Part shown: in pieces, positions 1 through 5,563 of the stretch
How positions within the stretch are numbered: position 1 is the stretch's first letter
How the letters are laid out: each line of letters starts with the position of its first letter
DNA from: an uncultured Bacteroidales bacterium
GTDB lineage: Bacteria; Bacteroidota; Bacteroidia; Bacteroidales; Bacteroidaceae
NCBI GenBank assembly: GCA_902803195.1
Contig: CADCOX010000386.1
Location: 1-5,563, forward strand
Length of the DNA: 5,563 bases
Direction: 5' to 3'
Translations under genes and position numbers: made by a program
The notes under the pieces: model-generated
Told to the model about the DNA's origin: nothing
Databases searched by the model: none
The model's input: the letters and a program-made list of their open reading frames with translations, nothing else

Positions 1-1
1 G

Positions 2-2323
2 ATTTGTTCCGAAGCCGAAGAGGCCTTTGCCGAACGGCGATTCTTCGATGCGCTGTCACTCACCGAAGCCATCGTGAAGGACCTGCCTGCGCTCGGCGAC
101 AACCCTCTGACGGACGAAATCAAGAAGCTCCGCAACAACTACGGCGCCGTCCTGAATTTCATCCTGACGCCCGATGCGCACGAAGCGCTATTGTCCAAGT
201 CGGAAGCGCTCTTCCAGCAGGCGTTCCAACTGCTTCAGACCGCCCGCCACCGCTGGGCATGCGCCCATCCCGAGGCGTCGACCTACGCCAAGACGGCTGG
301 CCTGTTCGCTACCATCACCGACGACGACATCGTCCTTCATCTCGAGAATCTCAACGGCCTCAACGAGGGAGAACCTGTTTATTACCAGCAACTTGACGCC
401 GCCTTCAACTTCCTTTGGTGCCATCAGCCCGACTCGCTCGTCTACGGCATGACCCTTCGCAGGACCCTTCTCAGCGCTGACTGTTTCGTCCGTCGCACCC
501 TCATTGGTGCCCTCCTGCTCAGCCTCTTGGAGTGTTTCCTGCCCAGCAAGGTGGAACTGCTCATTGCCCTCGGCACGCCGCAAGAAGGCGACTCAGAGCG
601 CGAAAGCAACGACTTGCAGGCACGCGTGGCCGTAGCCCTGGCAGTCATCTGCCAGCGCTATTCCTCCGTCCTCGAGCTCTTCCCACAGGACACACAACTG
701 ATTCGCGCATTCTTCCAGCGGGATTTTGTGCAAAGTCACATGGAGACGCTCCTCCACGCCTTCACGTGCCAGTCGCTCGTCGACAGCGTCGAGCATCGCG
801 TGGACGACATCATGCACATCATTCGCGATACCTTTGAGAAAGTACAACCCCATCTTGCGGATAACGAAGACGGGAACGGGAACGATAACGGGAACGGGAA
901 CGTTAACGATAACCATCTCCCGGAGCAAAGCGACGCCTCGAACTTGAAGACCGATAACGGGAACGAGAAGGATGGCTTCCATATTGACATCAAGCAGATC
1001 AATATTGATGCGTTCAAGGATGGGCACCTCTTAGACCAGCTGGCCGAACATGCAAAAAAAGTCGACCGGATGCGACAGTCCGACCTCGACATCAACAAGC
1101 CCAGCTTCAGCTTCTTGAAGGGATTCCCCTTCTTCCGCACGCCCGCCCACTGGTTCTATCCCTTCAGCCGCTTGGTGCCCGACATCAAGCCTGGCATCAC
1201 CCTCTCCAACGGCAACACCGACCTCATGACGCTCGCCATCATGAACGCCAACCGCTTCTGCGACAGCGACTGCTACTCCTATGCCAGCATGATGACGGCC
1301 GTTCGCTCACGAGCCAACAATGGCTTTAGGGCGAAGCTGCACGAGGCTCTCGAAGAGATGGAAAGCCCATACACGGACTTCTCCCCCGAGACGCCGCAGA
1401 TTGTCAGCCTCAATCCCTTCACGTCGTATTGCCAATGCCTGCATCGTTATTTCTACGACACCAAGAAGGAGCACGCCTACCTCCCCTTCAATCCCGCTTA
1501 TCGGCACGAACTCCCCACGCTGCCCATCTTCAAGGGCCTCTTCACCTCGTCGTCCGACCTCGAGGCGAGCATCGACATCTGCCATGTCTTAGGCGACAGC
1601 CAACAAGCATTAGCCCTCATCGACGCTGCCGTGGAGGCCTTCGGCGTCAACCTGTGGTTGCTGCAGGAGCAAGGCGATGTCTTCATGCAATGCAAGCAGT
1701 GGAAGCGCGCGCTCAGCGCCTACCAACAGGTGCGCATTTTCGAGGACGACACCCGAGCCGTCTCGCTCTCCATGGCCCGCTGCTACGAAGCGCTCGGACA
1801 GTGGCACGACGCCCTGCCGCTGCTGCAAGACGAACTGAATTACCAATTCGAGGAGTCCGACGAAGAAAACCCTGAACCCGAGACCCTCGACCTCATCGAG
1901 GAGATAGGGCGATGCCTCATCCAGCTCAGCCGTTGGGACGATGCCGTGCAGCACTTCTTCCGCCTTGAGCTACTGGGACGCCACCTCAACCTGGCACGCC
2001 GAGCCATCGCATGGTGCTCTATCCATCAAGGCAAGTACGAGCGTGCCTGCAACTACTACGGCCAACTCATCCAACTCAATCGCGCCACATGGGAGGACCA
2101 CCTCAATCGCGGTCATGCCCTCTGGCTGCAAGGACTCACGGCCGAAGCCATCAACGCCTACAGGGAGTCGCAGACGACCTTCAACCGCACGCCCGCAGCC
2201 AAGCGGCAGCATTTCGCCCATTGGACGGAGGCCTTCCGCGAGGATGCCCGCACGCTGCTGGCTCAGCATTTCACGACCATCGACTGCGCCTTGATGCTCG
2301 ACGCTGTCGCCTTGGAGGGGTAA
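2..2323 (+). CDS. TPR-repeat protein, 5'-truncated by the window edge
   Basis: The reading frame is open from the first complete codon at position 2, with no stop until TAA at 2321-2323, so the start lies upstream. The GTG at 74 is only the first start-like codon in the window and lies inside continuous protein sequence. 773 residues are visible. The last third (about 1559-2193) reads as five to six TPR-like helix pairs of about 34 residues, for example the units starting at 1652 (LWLLQEQGDVFMQCKQWKRA) and near 1974. TPRs are protein-protein interaction scaffolds. The rest is mostly helical and I do not recognise a family for it. A distinctive aromatic segment, FPFFRTPAHWFYPF, is encoded at 1124-1165. 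A hydrophobic helix near 493-545 is more likely buried than membrane-spanning. A low-complexity Asn/Asp/Gly linker (860-964) separates the N-terminal and central parts. Signal peptide and cell location cannot be judged without the N-terminus. No enzymatic motif is seen, and the partner and role are unknown. The TPR call is good; the function is open. Confidence 0.85.
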   Translation: MCSEAEEAFAERRFFDALSLTEAIVKDLPALGDNPLTDEIKKLRNNYGAVLNFILTPDAHEALLSKSEALFQQAFQLLQTARHRWACAHPEASTYAKTAGLFATITDDDIVLHLENLNGLNEGEPVYYQQLDAAFNFLWCHQPDSLVYGMTLRRTLLSADCFVRRTLIGALLLSLLECFLPSKVELLIALGTPQEGDSERESNDLQARVAVALAVICQRYSSVLELFPQDTQLIRAFFQRDFVQSHMETLLHAFTCQSLVDSVEHRVDDIMHIIRDTFEKVQPHLADNEDGNGNDNGNGNVNDNHLPEQSDASNLKTDNGNEKDGFHIDIKQINIDAFKDGHLLDQLAEHAKKVDRMRQSDLDINKPSFSFLKGFPFFRTPAHWFYPFSRLVPDIKPGITLSNGNTDLMTLAIMNANRFCDSDCYSYASMMTAVRSRANNGFRAKLHEALEEMESPYTDFSPETPQIVSLNPFTSYCQCLHRYFYDTKKEHAYLPFNPAYRHELPTLPIFKGLFTSSSDLEASIDICHVLGDSQQALALIDAAVEAFGVNLWLLQEQGDVFMQCKQWKRALSAYQQVRIFEDDTRAVSLSMARCYEALGQWHDALPLLQDELNYQFEESDEENPEPETLDLIEEIGRCLIQLSRWDDAVQHFFRLELLGRHLNLARRAIAWCSIHQGKYERACNYYGQLIQLNRATWEDHLNRGHALWLQGLTAEAINAYRESQTTFNRTPAAKRQHFAHWTEAFREDARTLLAQHFTTIDCALMLDAVALEG
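872..913 (+). repeat. In-frame hexanucleotide repeat (GNNAAC)7 encoding an Asn-rich linker
   Basis: There are seven consecutive 6-bp units of the form GNNAAC: GGGAAC four times, GATAAC twice and GTTAAC once. They are in register with the codons and encode alternating Gly/Asp/Val and Asn. A further GATAAC lies just upstream at 860-865. A GATAAC-GGGAAC pair recurs at 953-964, in the same reading frame, 39 bp downstream. Because the unit is six bases, gain or loss by slippage would change linker length without breaking the frame. The encoded stretch is probably a flexible spacer between helical parts of the TPR protein. Confidence 0.85.
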
Positions 2324-2363
2324 CGAATGTGTTGCCCCTTCCTTTTTCTATCATCAAACAAGG

Positions 2364-2390
2364 CAAACAAACAAACTAACTAACTGACAA
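2364..2390 (+). repeat. Period-4 tract (CAAA/CTAA) in the leader of the GH27 gene
   Basis: Within the 89-bp gap between the TPR gene stop and the GH27 start there are six successive 4-bp units: CAAA three times (2364-2375), CTAA twice (2376-2383) and CTGA (2384-2387), followed by CAA. The tract ends 22 bases before the ATG. The whole spacer is C/A-rich and lacks a GA-rich Shine-Dalgarno sequence, which is usual for Bacteroidetes. I see no convincing TAnnTTTG element in 2324-2412. The GH27 gene is therefore either cotranscribed with the TPR gene or uses a diverged promoter. Confidence 0.6.
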
Positions 2391-2412
2391 ATCTACCAAC
2401 TTCATTCAACAA

Positions 2413-4950
2413 ATGAGAAAACTCTATTCTACCCTCCGACACTTCCTCCTCCGCAGCAGCGCCCTCCTGTTGCTTCTGCTTTCGTCTTCCATCGCTTCCG
2501 CTGCCGACGACGACGTCGCCACGTTCCGCTCGTGGGCGATGACACCGCCAATGGGTTGGAACTCATGGGATTGCTACTACTCCAGCGTCACCGAGAAAGA
2601 GGTAATGCAGAACGCACAATACCTCGTCGACAACGACCTCGTCCGACATGGATGGCAGTACGTCGTCATCGACATCCGTTGGTACTGCAACCACCCCTCA
2701 CTCGGCGGAGGCAACTACAACCAACGCGGCACCCAGGACTACGTCCTCGACGAATACGGGCGCTACCTGCCCTCCCCCACCCGCTTCCCTTCGTGCATGG
2801 TCGACGGACAGAACCAAGGCTTCCGTGCACTCGCCGACCGCCTGCACGCCATGGGTCTGAAGTTCGGCATCCACATCATGCGCGGCGTCCCAAAGGCGGT
2901 CGTCGGCAGCAACTACAAGCTCAAAGGCAGCGAACAGACCCCTTGGACACAAGTCTACAGCGGCACCACCTCGCCCTGCACCTGGCTGAAGGACAACTTG
3001 CGCGTGCGCGATAATGAATATGGTCAGCTCTACTACAACAGCATCATGGACCTCTACGCCTCGTGGGGCGTGGATTTCATCAAGGTCGACGACCTCTCCC
3101 GCCCGTTCTACACCGATGAGATTCACATGATCCGCCGCGCCATCGACCAGACGGGACGCCCCATCGTGCTCTCACTAAGCCCCGGAAAGACCCAGTACCA
3201 GTATGCCGACGAATGTCTTGCCAACGCCAACATGTGGCGAATGATGGACGACCTCTGGGACACCTGGAGCGCTGTCGACGCCGTCTTCAACGAGGCCCAC
3301 GCATGGGAGAACGTCACCCGACCCGGCAACTATGCCGACTGCGACATGCTGCCCCTCGGACAGATTGCCATGACCATCGCCGATGCCGGCTACACCGCGG
3401 CCGATGCGGGACGGTGGACGCGCCTGACCAAGGACGAACAACTGACGATGATGACCCTCTGGGGCATCTGCCATTCACCCCTCTTCTTCGGTGGCGAGAT
3501 GACACGCAACGACGACTTCACCCTCTCGCTCCTCAACAACGAGGAGTACCACCAGATGCACAAGTACGGCGAGAACGCTCACCAGGTGATGAACGACGAG
3601 GACCTCGGGCACGTCGCCTGGACTTCCCTCGACCCCGCCACCGGCAATCGCTACCTGGCGCTCTTCCAGCACGACAACACACGTTGGATCGTGGGCGCCA
3701 AAGCACTCTACCGCTCCGAGACCGTAGCCTATACCACCGACGGACATGCGGTCGACGTCGACATCCCCTGGCCCGAGGGCGAGAAGACGCTCGTGCTGGT
3801 CGTGGACGATGGCGGCGACAACTTCAACTACGACCACGGCGACTGGATCAACCCGACGCTCGTCCTTCGCGACGGCACCGAAGTACCGCTCACTGGCACC
3901 TACAAGACCCGCGACTTCACCGCTTCCTATTTTAATCGCGTGCGCGAGAACCAGAACGTCGACAATGGCGGCAAGATGCGCGTCATGGGCACAACCTACG
4001 ACCGCGGCTTCTCCACCGACGCCAACGCCGCACTCTTCTTCCAGATTCCTGACGAGATGGACGTCGTACGTTTCCGTGCCATGGCTGCTGCCGACGACTC
4101 GGGCATCGGACAGAACGGAGCCACCACCAGCATCCGATTCATGGTCTTCGCCCAGAACCCCCTCACCGCCGAACAAGACGATGCCGCCGCTCGCTCAGGC
4201 CTCATCTCCCGCAAGGGCAAGAAGAGCGCCACCCTCACAGCCGACATCAAGGGCGCCAGCCAGCTACGCATCGTCGTCAGCAACTACGGCGACGGCTTTG
4301 CCTACGATCGAGCCGACCTCGCCAATCCCATTCTCGTCGATGCCGACGGCGCCGAGACACCCCTCACCAGCCTCACGCCTACCAGCTACACCTCGGAATG
4401 GGGCTCGCTGCACGTGGATCGCAGCGTCGAGAACACGCCCTTGCGCATCGACGGACAGACCTACGCCTCGGGCCTCGGCATGAATGCCCAGTGCACGCTC
4501 GTCTACGACCTCCCCAAGGGGCACACCTTCACCACCTTCCGCGCGCTCTGCGGCTACGACTCCAGCTGCGACACCGACAACACGTCCTCCTCGGGAACGA
4601 CCATGGAGTTCCTGGTCTACGTCGTCGCCGATGACGCCACCGAGGCCTACACCTTCGACCTCACGCGCCTGGGCTATGCAGCCGACGAAGCCGTCCCCGT
4701 CCACGACATCTGGGCACGCCAGGACCTCGGCACGGCAGCAGGCACCCTCACCACTAAGGTGCCCAGCCACGGCGTGCGCCTCTTCCGCCTCGGCGACAAG
4801 AAGCCTGTCAACCCCGACGCCATCAAGACCATCGGCTCATCGCAAACTCCCGCTCAGCAGTCGAAAGTCTACAACCTCCAAGGACAGCTCATCAGCGAGC
4901 CCCACCACGGCCTCTATATCACTGGAGGACGCAAGATCCTGAAGCCGTGA
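2413..4950 (+). CDS. Secreted GH27 glycosidase (alpha-galactosidase superfamily) with NPCBM-like modules
   Basis: This 845-residue protein is predicted to cleave terminal sugars, alpha-galactose or a relative, from glycans outside the cytoplasm. A basic start and Leu-rich core (residues 1-30) form a signal peptide with likely cleavage after ASA-30, which supports the ATG at 2413. The GH27 (beta/alpha)8 barrel spans about 41-395: TPPMGWNSWDCYY (44-56), VVIDIRWY (84-91), GLKFGIHIMRG (148-158), WGVDFIKVDDL (218-228), WRMMDDLWDTW (275-285), DCDML (309-313), LWGICHSPLFFGGE (349-362). D226 aligns with the family nucleophile and D280 with the acid/base. By recalled alignment to human alpha-galactosidase A, W52, D87, K224, R276 and D311 are kept. 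The second Asp of the IDD motif is I88, and the Glu of the C2-recognition loop is S256. GH27 also contains beta-L-arabinopyranosidases, alpha-N-acetylgalactosaminidases and isomalto-dextranases, so the exact substrate is unsure. Residues about 423-737 carry NPCBM-like modules. DIWARQDLG and VPSHGVRLFRL (765-792) then resume the GH27 C-terminal beta-domain. The tail 818-845 resembles a Prevotella-type C-terminal motif. Confidence 0.93.
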   Translation: MRKLYSTLRHFLLRSSALLLLLLSSSIASAADDDVATFRSWAMTPPMGWNSWDCYYSSVTEKEVMQNAQYLVDNDLVRHGWQYVVIDIRWYCNHPSLGGGNYNQRGTQDYVLDEYGRYLPSPTRFPSCMVDGQNQGFRALADRLHAMGLKFGIHIMRGVPKAVVGSNYKLKGSEQTPWTQVYSGTTSPCTWLKDNLRVRDNEYGQLYYNSIMDLYASWGVDFIKVDDLSRPFYTDEIHMIRRAIDQTGRPIVLSLSPGKTQYQYADECLANANMWRMMDDLWDTWSAVDAVFNEAHAWENVTRPGNYADCDMLPLGQIAMTIADAGYTAADAGRWTRLTKDEQLTMMTLWGICHSPLFFGGEMTRNDDFTLSLLNNEEYHQMHKYGENAHQVMNDEDLGHVAWTSLDPATGNRYLALFQHDNTRWIVGAKALYRSETVAYTTDGHAVDVDIPWPEGEKTLVLVVDDGGDNFNYDHGDWINPTLVLRDGTEVPLTGTYKTRDFTASYFNRVRENQNVDNGGKMRVMGTTYDRGFSTDANAALFFQIPDEMDVVRFRAMAAADDSGIGQNGATTSIRFMVFAQNPLTAEQDDAAARSGLISRKGKKSATLTADIKGASQLRIVVSNYGDGFAYDRADLANPILVDADGAETPLTSLTPTSYTSEWGSLHVDRSVENTPLRIDGQTYASGLGMNAQCTLVYDLPKGHTFTTFRALCGYDSSCDTDNTSSSGTTMEFLVYVVADDATEAYTFDLTRLGYAADEAVPVHDIWARQDLGTAAGTLTTKVPSHGVRLFRLGDKKPVNPDAIKTIGSSQTPAQQSKVYNLQGQLISEPHHGLYITGGRKILKP
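3679..4632 (+). other. NPCBM-like carbohydrate-binding region with an internal duplication, inside the GH27 protein
   Basis: Residues about 423-740 of the GH27 protein contain two diverged copies of one unit: 456-583 (nt 3778-4161) and 614-740 (nt 4252-4632). The best-conserved parts, 460-494 and 618-652, share 19 identical residues of 35, including GD.F.YD..D..NP.LV..DG.E.PLT. Each copy continues into a core with G..Y..G....NA.......IP/LP and F RA. The second core, GLGMNAQCTLVYDLP (687-701), is typical of NPCBM (PF08305, overlapping CBM51), which binds galactose-type and related sugars on the protein exterior. The order is tail-core-tail-core, so only core 1 plus tail 2 reads as a canonical complete domain. 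Ligand specificity is not predictable from what I see. Confidence 0.7.
4864..4947 (+). other. Short C-terminal tail motif of a secreted protein (T9SS-like)
   Basis: The last 28 residues of the GH27 protein contain VYNLQGQ (819-825), GLYI (833-836) and GGRKILK (838-844). This resembles the final half of type A C-terminal sorting domains of the type IX secretion system (T9SS), and a short form common at the ends of Prevotella-type secreted enzymes. A Thr/Ser/Gln-rich linker (805-817) separates it from the folded C-terminal beta-domain. It could be an export or anchoring signal. The usual upstream 'YPNP'-type strand of a full sorting domain is absent, so T9SS use is uncertain. Confidence 0.5.
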
Positions 4951-5046
4951 GCACCCCTGCCCCCTGCACAGACCATCGCATCATCTCTACGCCCTATTCC
5001 AGTGACGTAGACGACGGCTCTCATCATCTTGACCTCGTCGGGACTC

Positions 5047-5060
5047 ACGTTCAATAACGT
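5047..5060 (+). terminator. Small stem-loop after the GH27 gene, weak terminator candidate
   Basis: ACGTT-CAAT-AACGT is a perfect 5-bp inverted repeat around a 4-base loop, 96 bases after the GH27 stop codon. It is followed by CCTTTC rather than a clear T run, so an intrinsic terminator is only weakly supported. A longer imperfect pairing of CGACG (5012-5016) with CGTCG (5036-5040) just upstream could add structure. Confidence 0.2.
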
Positions 5061-5068
5061 CCTTTCAA

Positions 5069-5097
5069 CATTTGTTATAATTCTATCTTCATTTGTT
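5069..5097 (+). promoter_or_regulatory. 8-bp direct repeat CATTTGTT, 21 bp apart, possible regulator site
   Basis: CATTTGTT occurs at 5069-5076 and again, identical, at 5090-5097. The start-to-start distance is 21 bp, about two turns of the helix, so both copies would face the same side of the DNA. They lie 26 bases upstream of the -7 candidate, where an activator would bind. Direct half-sites in phase are typical of AraC-type and hybrid two-component regulators that control glycan genes in Bacteroidetes. No regulator gene is in view. The second copy also contains a TTTG that could be read as a -33 element, but the spacing is too long. Confidence 0.35.
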
Positions 5098-5122
5098 TTA
5101 CGCTCAAACGACATTTTTCTTG

Positions 5123-5130
5123 TTACTTTG
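5123..5130 (+). promoter_or_regulatory. Bacteroidetes-type -7 promoter element TTACTTTG
   Basis: TTACTTTG matches the TAnnTTTG consensus of the primary Bacteroidetes sigma factor at all but the second base, and is followed by C as often seen. The start of transcription would fall near 5136-5140, giving an mRNA leader of roughly 85-90 bases before the ATG at 5225. The expected -33 TTTG, 19-20 bases upstream, is missing. The nearest TTTG (5092-5095) is 27 bases away, so the promoter may depend on an activator. Confidence 0.5.
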
Positions 5131-5224
5131 CAACGTCAAAATCAACCTCTTGAGGACAAGGACGACGCCAACTCCGTTTCGAATATAATTCCCAAATCAT
5201 TATTATCATCAATTCACTACATCT

Positions 5225-5563
5225 ATGAAAAATTTCTTCTCTAAATCACTGCTGATGTTAGCTCTGGCAGGACCCGCCATGACGGCACAGGCCATCGAGC
5301 CCCCTGTCACTCCTGCAGGTGCTCCCGAGGATGGCGGCCAGTACCTGTTGGTCAATGCCAACCGCCCCGACGGCTACATGAGCCGCACCAGCTGGGACGG
5401 TGCCCTCTACTTCCTCGGCGTCTCCGATTCCCACTACGACCAGTATGCCTTCACCGCTCAGAAGAATGACGACGGCTCGTGGTCGTTCTACTATGCCCAG
5501 GACGACACCCGCAACTACCTGGCCATCTACAACAGCGGCGGCAACCTCAACTCCAAGACCACC
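5225..5563 (+). CDS. Secreted protein of unknown function, 3'-truncated by the window edge
   Basis: The frame opens at ATG 5225 and stays open through the last base of the window, giving 113 residues. The start is supported by an immediate signal peptide, MKNFFSKSLLMLALAGPAMTAQA, in which residues 1-23 have a Lys-containing N-region and a hydrophobic core, with likely cleavage after AQA-23. It also has an A/T-rich leader with no Shine-Dalgarno sequence. A short Pro-rich linker (25-35) follows. The rest is rich in aromatic and Gly/Asp/Asn residues with short strands, such as GQYLLVNANRPDGYMS (38-53) and the later NYLAIYNSGGNLNS, in a 'value shown / not dissolved' spacing. This suggests a beta-rich, possibly beta-trefoil-like or lectin-like extracellular module. 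I do not recognise the family, and the missing C-terminal part may carry the main domain. It has its own promoter candidate, so it is probably not in the GH27 operon. Confidence 0.85.
   Translation, partial: MKNFFSKSLLMLALAGPAMTAQAIEPPVTPAGAPEDGGQYLLVNANRPDGYMSRTSWDGALYFLGVSDSHYDQYAFTAQKNDDGSWSFYYAQDDTRNYLAIYNSGGNLNSKTT

Larger units (their letters stand above)
4951..5224. other. Intergenic region between the GH27 gene and the next secreted-protein gene
   Basis: The 274 bp contain no gene I can support. The first 90 or so bases stay GC-rich like the coding DNA. From about 5050 onward the sequence becomes clearly AT-richer, as expected of a promoter and leader. It holds a small perfect stem-loop (5047-5060), an 8-bp direct repeat (5069-5076 and 5090-5097) and a -7-like promoter element (5123-5130), each listed separately. 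An open frame over 5029-5244 overlaps the promoter and the true start at 5225 and is not considered a gene. Confidence 0.7.

Noticed and set aside
74..76. GTG as the start of the TPR protein
   Set aside because: The frame is open and protein-like for 24 codons upstream to the window edge (AEEAFAERRFFDALSLTEA), so the GTG is most likely an internal Val.
981..1005. 7-bp inverted repeat ATATTGA/TCAATAT with an 11-base loop
   Set aside because: It lies inside the TPR coding sequence, is short and has no T run. The two halves fall in codons for the similar peptides HIDI and NID, so coding explains it.
3475..4176. Long open frame on the minus strand (233 residues) inside the GH27 gene
   Set aside because: It is antisense to clearly conserved GH27/NPCBM coding sequence. 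Its Val/Gly/Glu-rich composition is what a GC-rich third-position bias produces on the opposite strand, and it has no recognisable motif.
3746..4483. Long +1-shifted open frame (245 residues, Ser/Thr/Pro/Arg-rich) inside the GH27 gene
   Set aside because: It is a shadow of the real frame with low-complexity composition and no start context. The overlapping GH27 frame has coherent domains throughout.
2324..4950. Possibility that the window holds a complete polysaccharide utilisation locus
   Set aside because: Only one glycosidase and one unidentified secreted protein are visible. No SusC/SusD pair, regulator or transporter is present in the window.
5002..5048. Possible larger stem pairing GTGA/TCAC and CGACG/CGTCG
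   Set aside because: The stems are separated by unpaired stretches, the loop is about 19 bases and no T run follows, so it is too weak to call a terminator or riboswitch.
5076..5081. TATAAT, a perfect sigma-70-type -10 hexamer
   Set aside because: There is no TTGACA-like -35 at 16-18 bases upstream, and Bacteroidetes primary sigma factors use TAnnTTTG instead. It is likely chance in AT-rich DNA.
5029..5244. 71-residue open frame over the intergenic region
   Set aside because: It covers the promoter and leader and overlaps the real start at 5225 in another frame, with no conserved features.

Overview
The window looks like a stretch of a fairly GC-rich Bacteroidales chromosome, most likely from a Prevotella-like gut or rumen bacterium. 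The grounds are a secreted GH27 glycosidase of the type common in Bacteroidetes, its short C-terminal tail of the 'YNLQGQ...GLYI..GRKIL' kind familiar from Prevotellaceae secreted proteins, A-rich rather than Shine-Dalgarno-like leaders before both visible starts, and a -7-type 'TTACTTTG' promoter element. The genus is an inference. All three supported genes are on the + strand.

Layout. (1) Positions 2-2323 hold the C-terminal 773 residues of a large protein whose start lies upstream. Its last third is tetratricopeptide (TPR)-like helical repeats, and its middle carries an Asn/Asp/Gly linker encoded by an in-frame hexanucleotide repeat. (2) An 89-bp spacer with a period-4 CAAA/CTAA tract leads to a complete gene at 2413-4950. 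It encodes an 845-residue secreted GH27 (alpha-galactosidase superfamily) enzyme with NPCBM-like carbohydrate-binding modules and a C-terminal tail motif. (3) A 274-bp AT-richer intergenic region carries a weak stem-loop, an 8-bp direct repeat spaced two helical turns apart, and a plausible promoter. (4) At 5225 a new secreted protein of unknown function begins and runs off the window end.

How they fit together. The GH27 enzyme and the downstream secreted protein are both exported and could take part in breaking down or binding a polysaccharide or host/plant glycan, but no SusC/SusD pair, regulator or transporter is visible. A full polysaccharide utilisation locus therefore cannot be claimed. 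The TPR protein has no visible functional tie to the glycosidase.

The two points most worth following are in the GH27 protein. Several residues that recognise galactose in characterised family members are replaced while the catalytic aspartates are kept. The NPCBM-like modules appear to be inserted inside the GH27 C-terminal beta-domain in an apparently permuted order. No clearly new multi-gene system is evident. No RNA gene, CRISPR array, insertion sequence or attachment site was seen.
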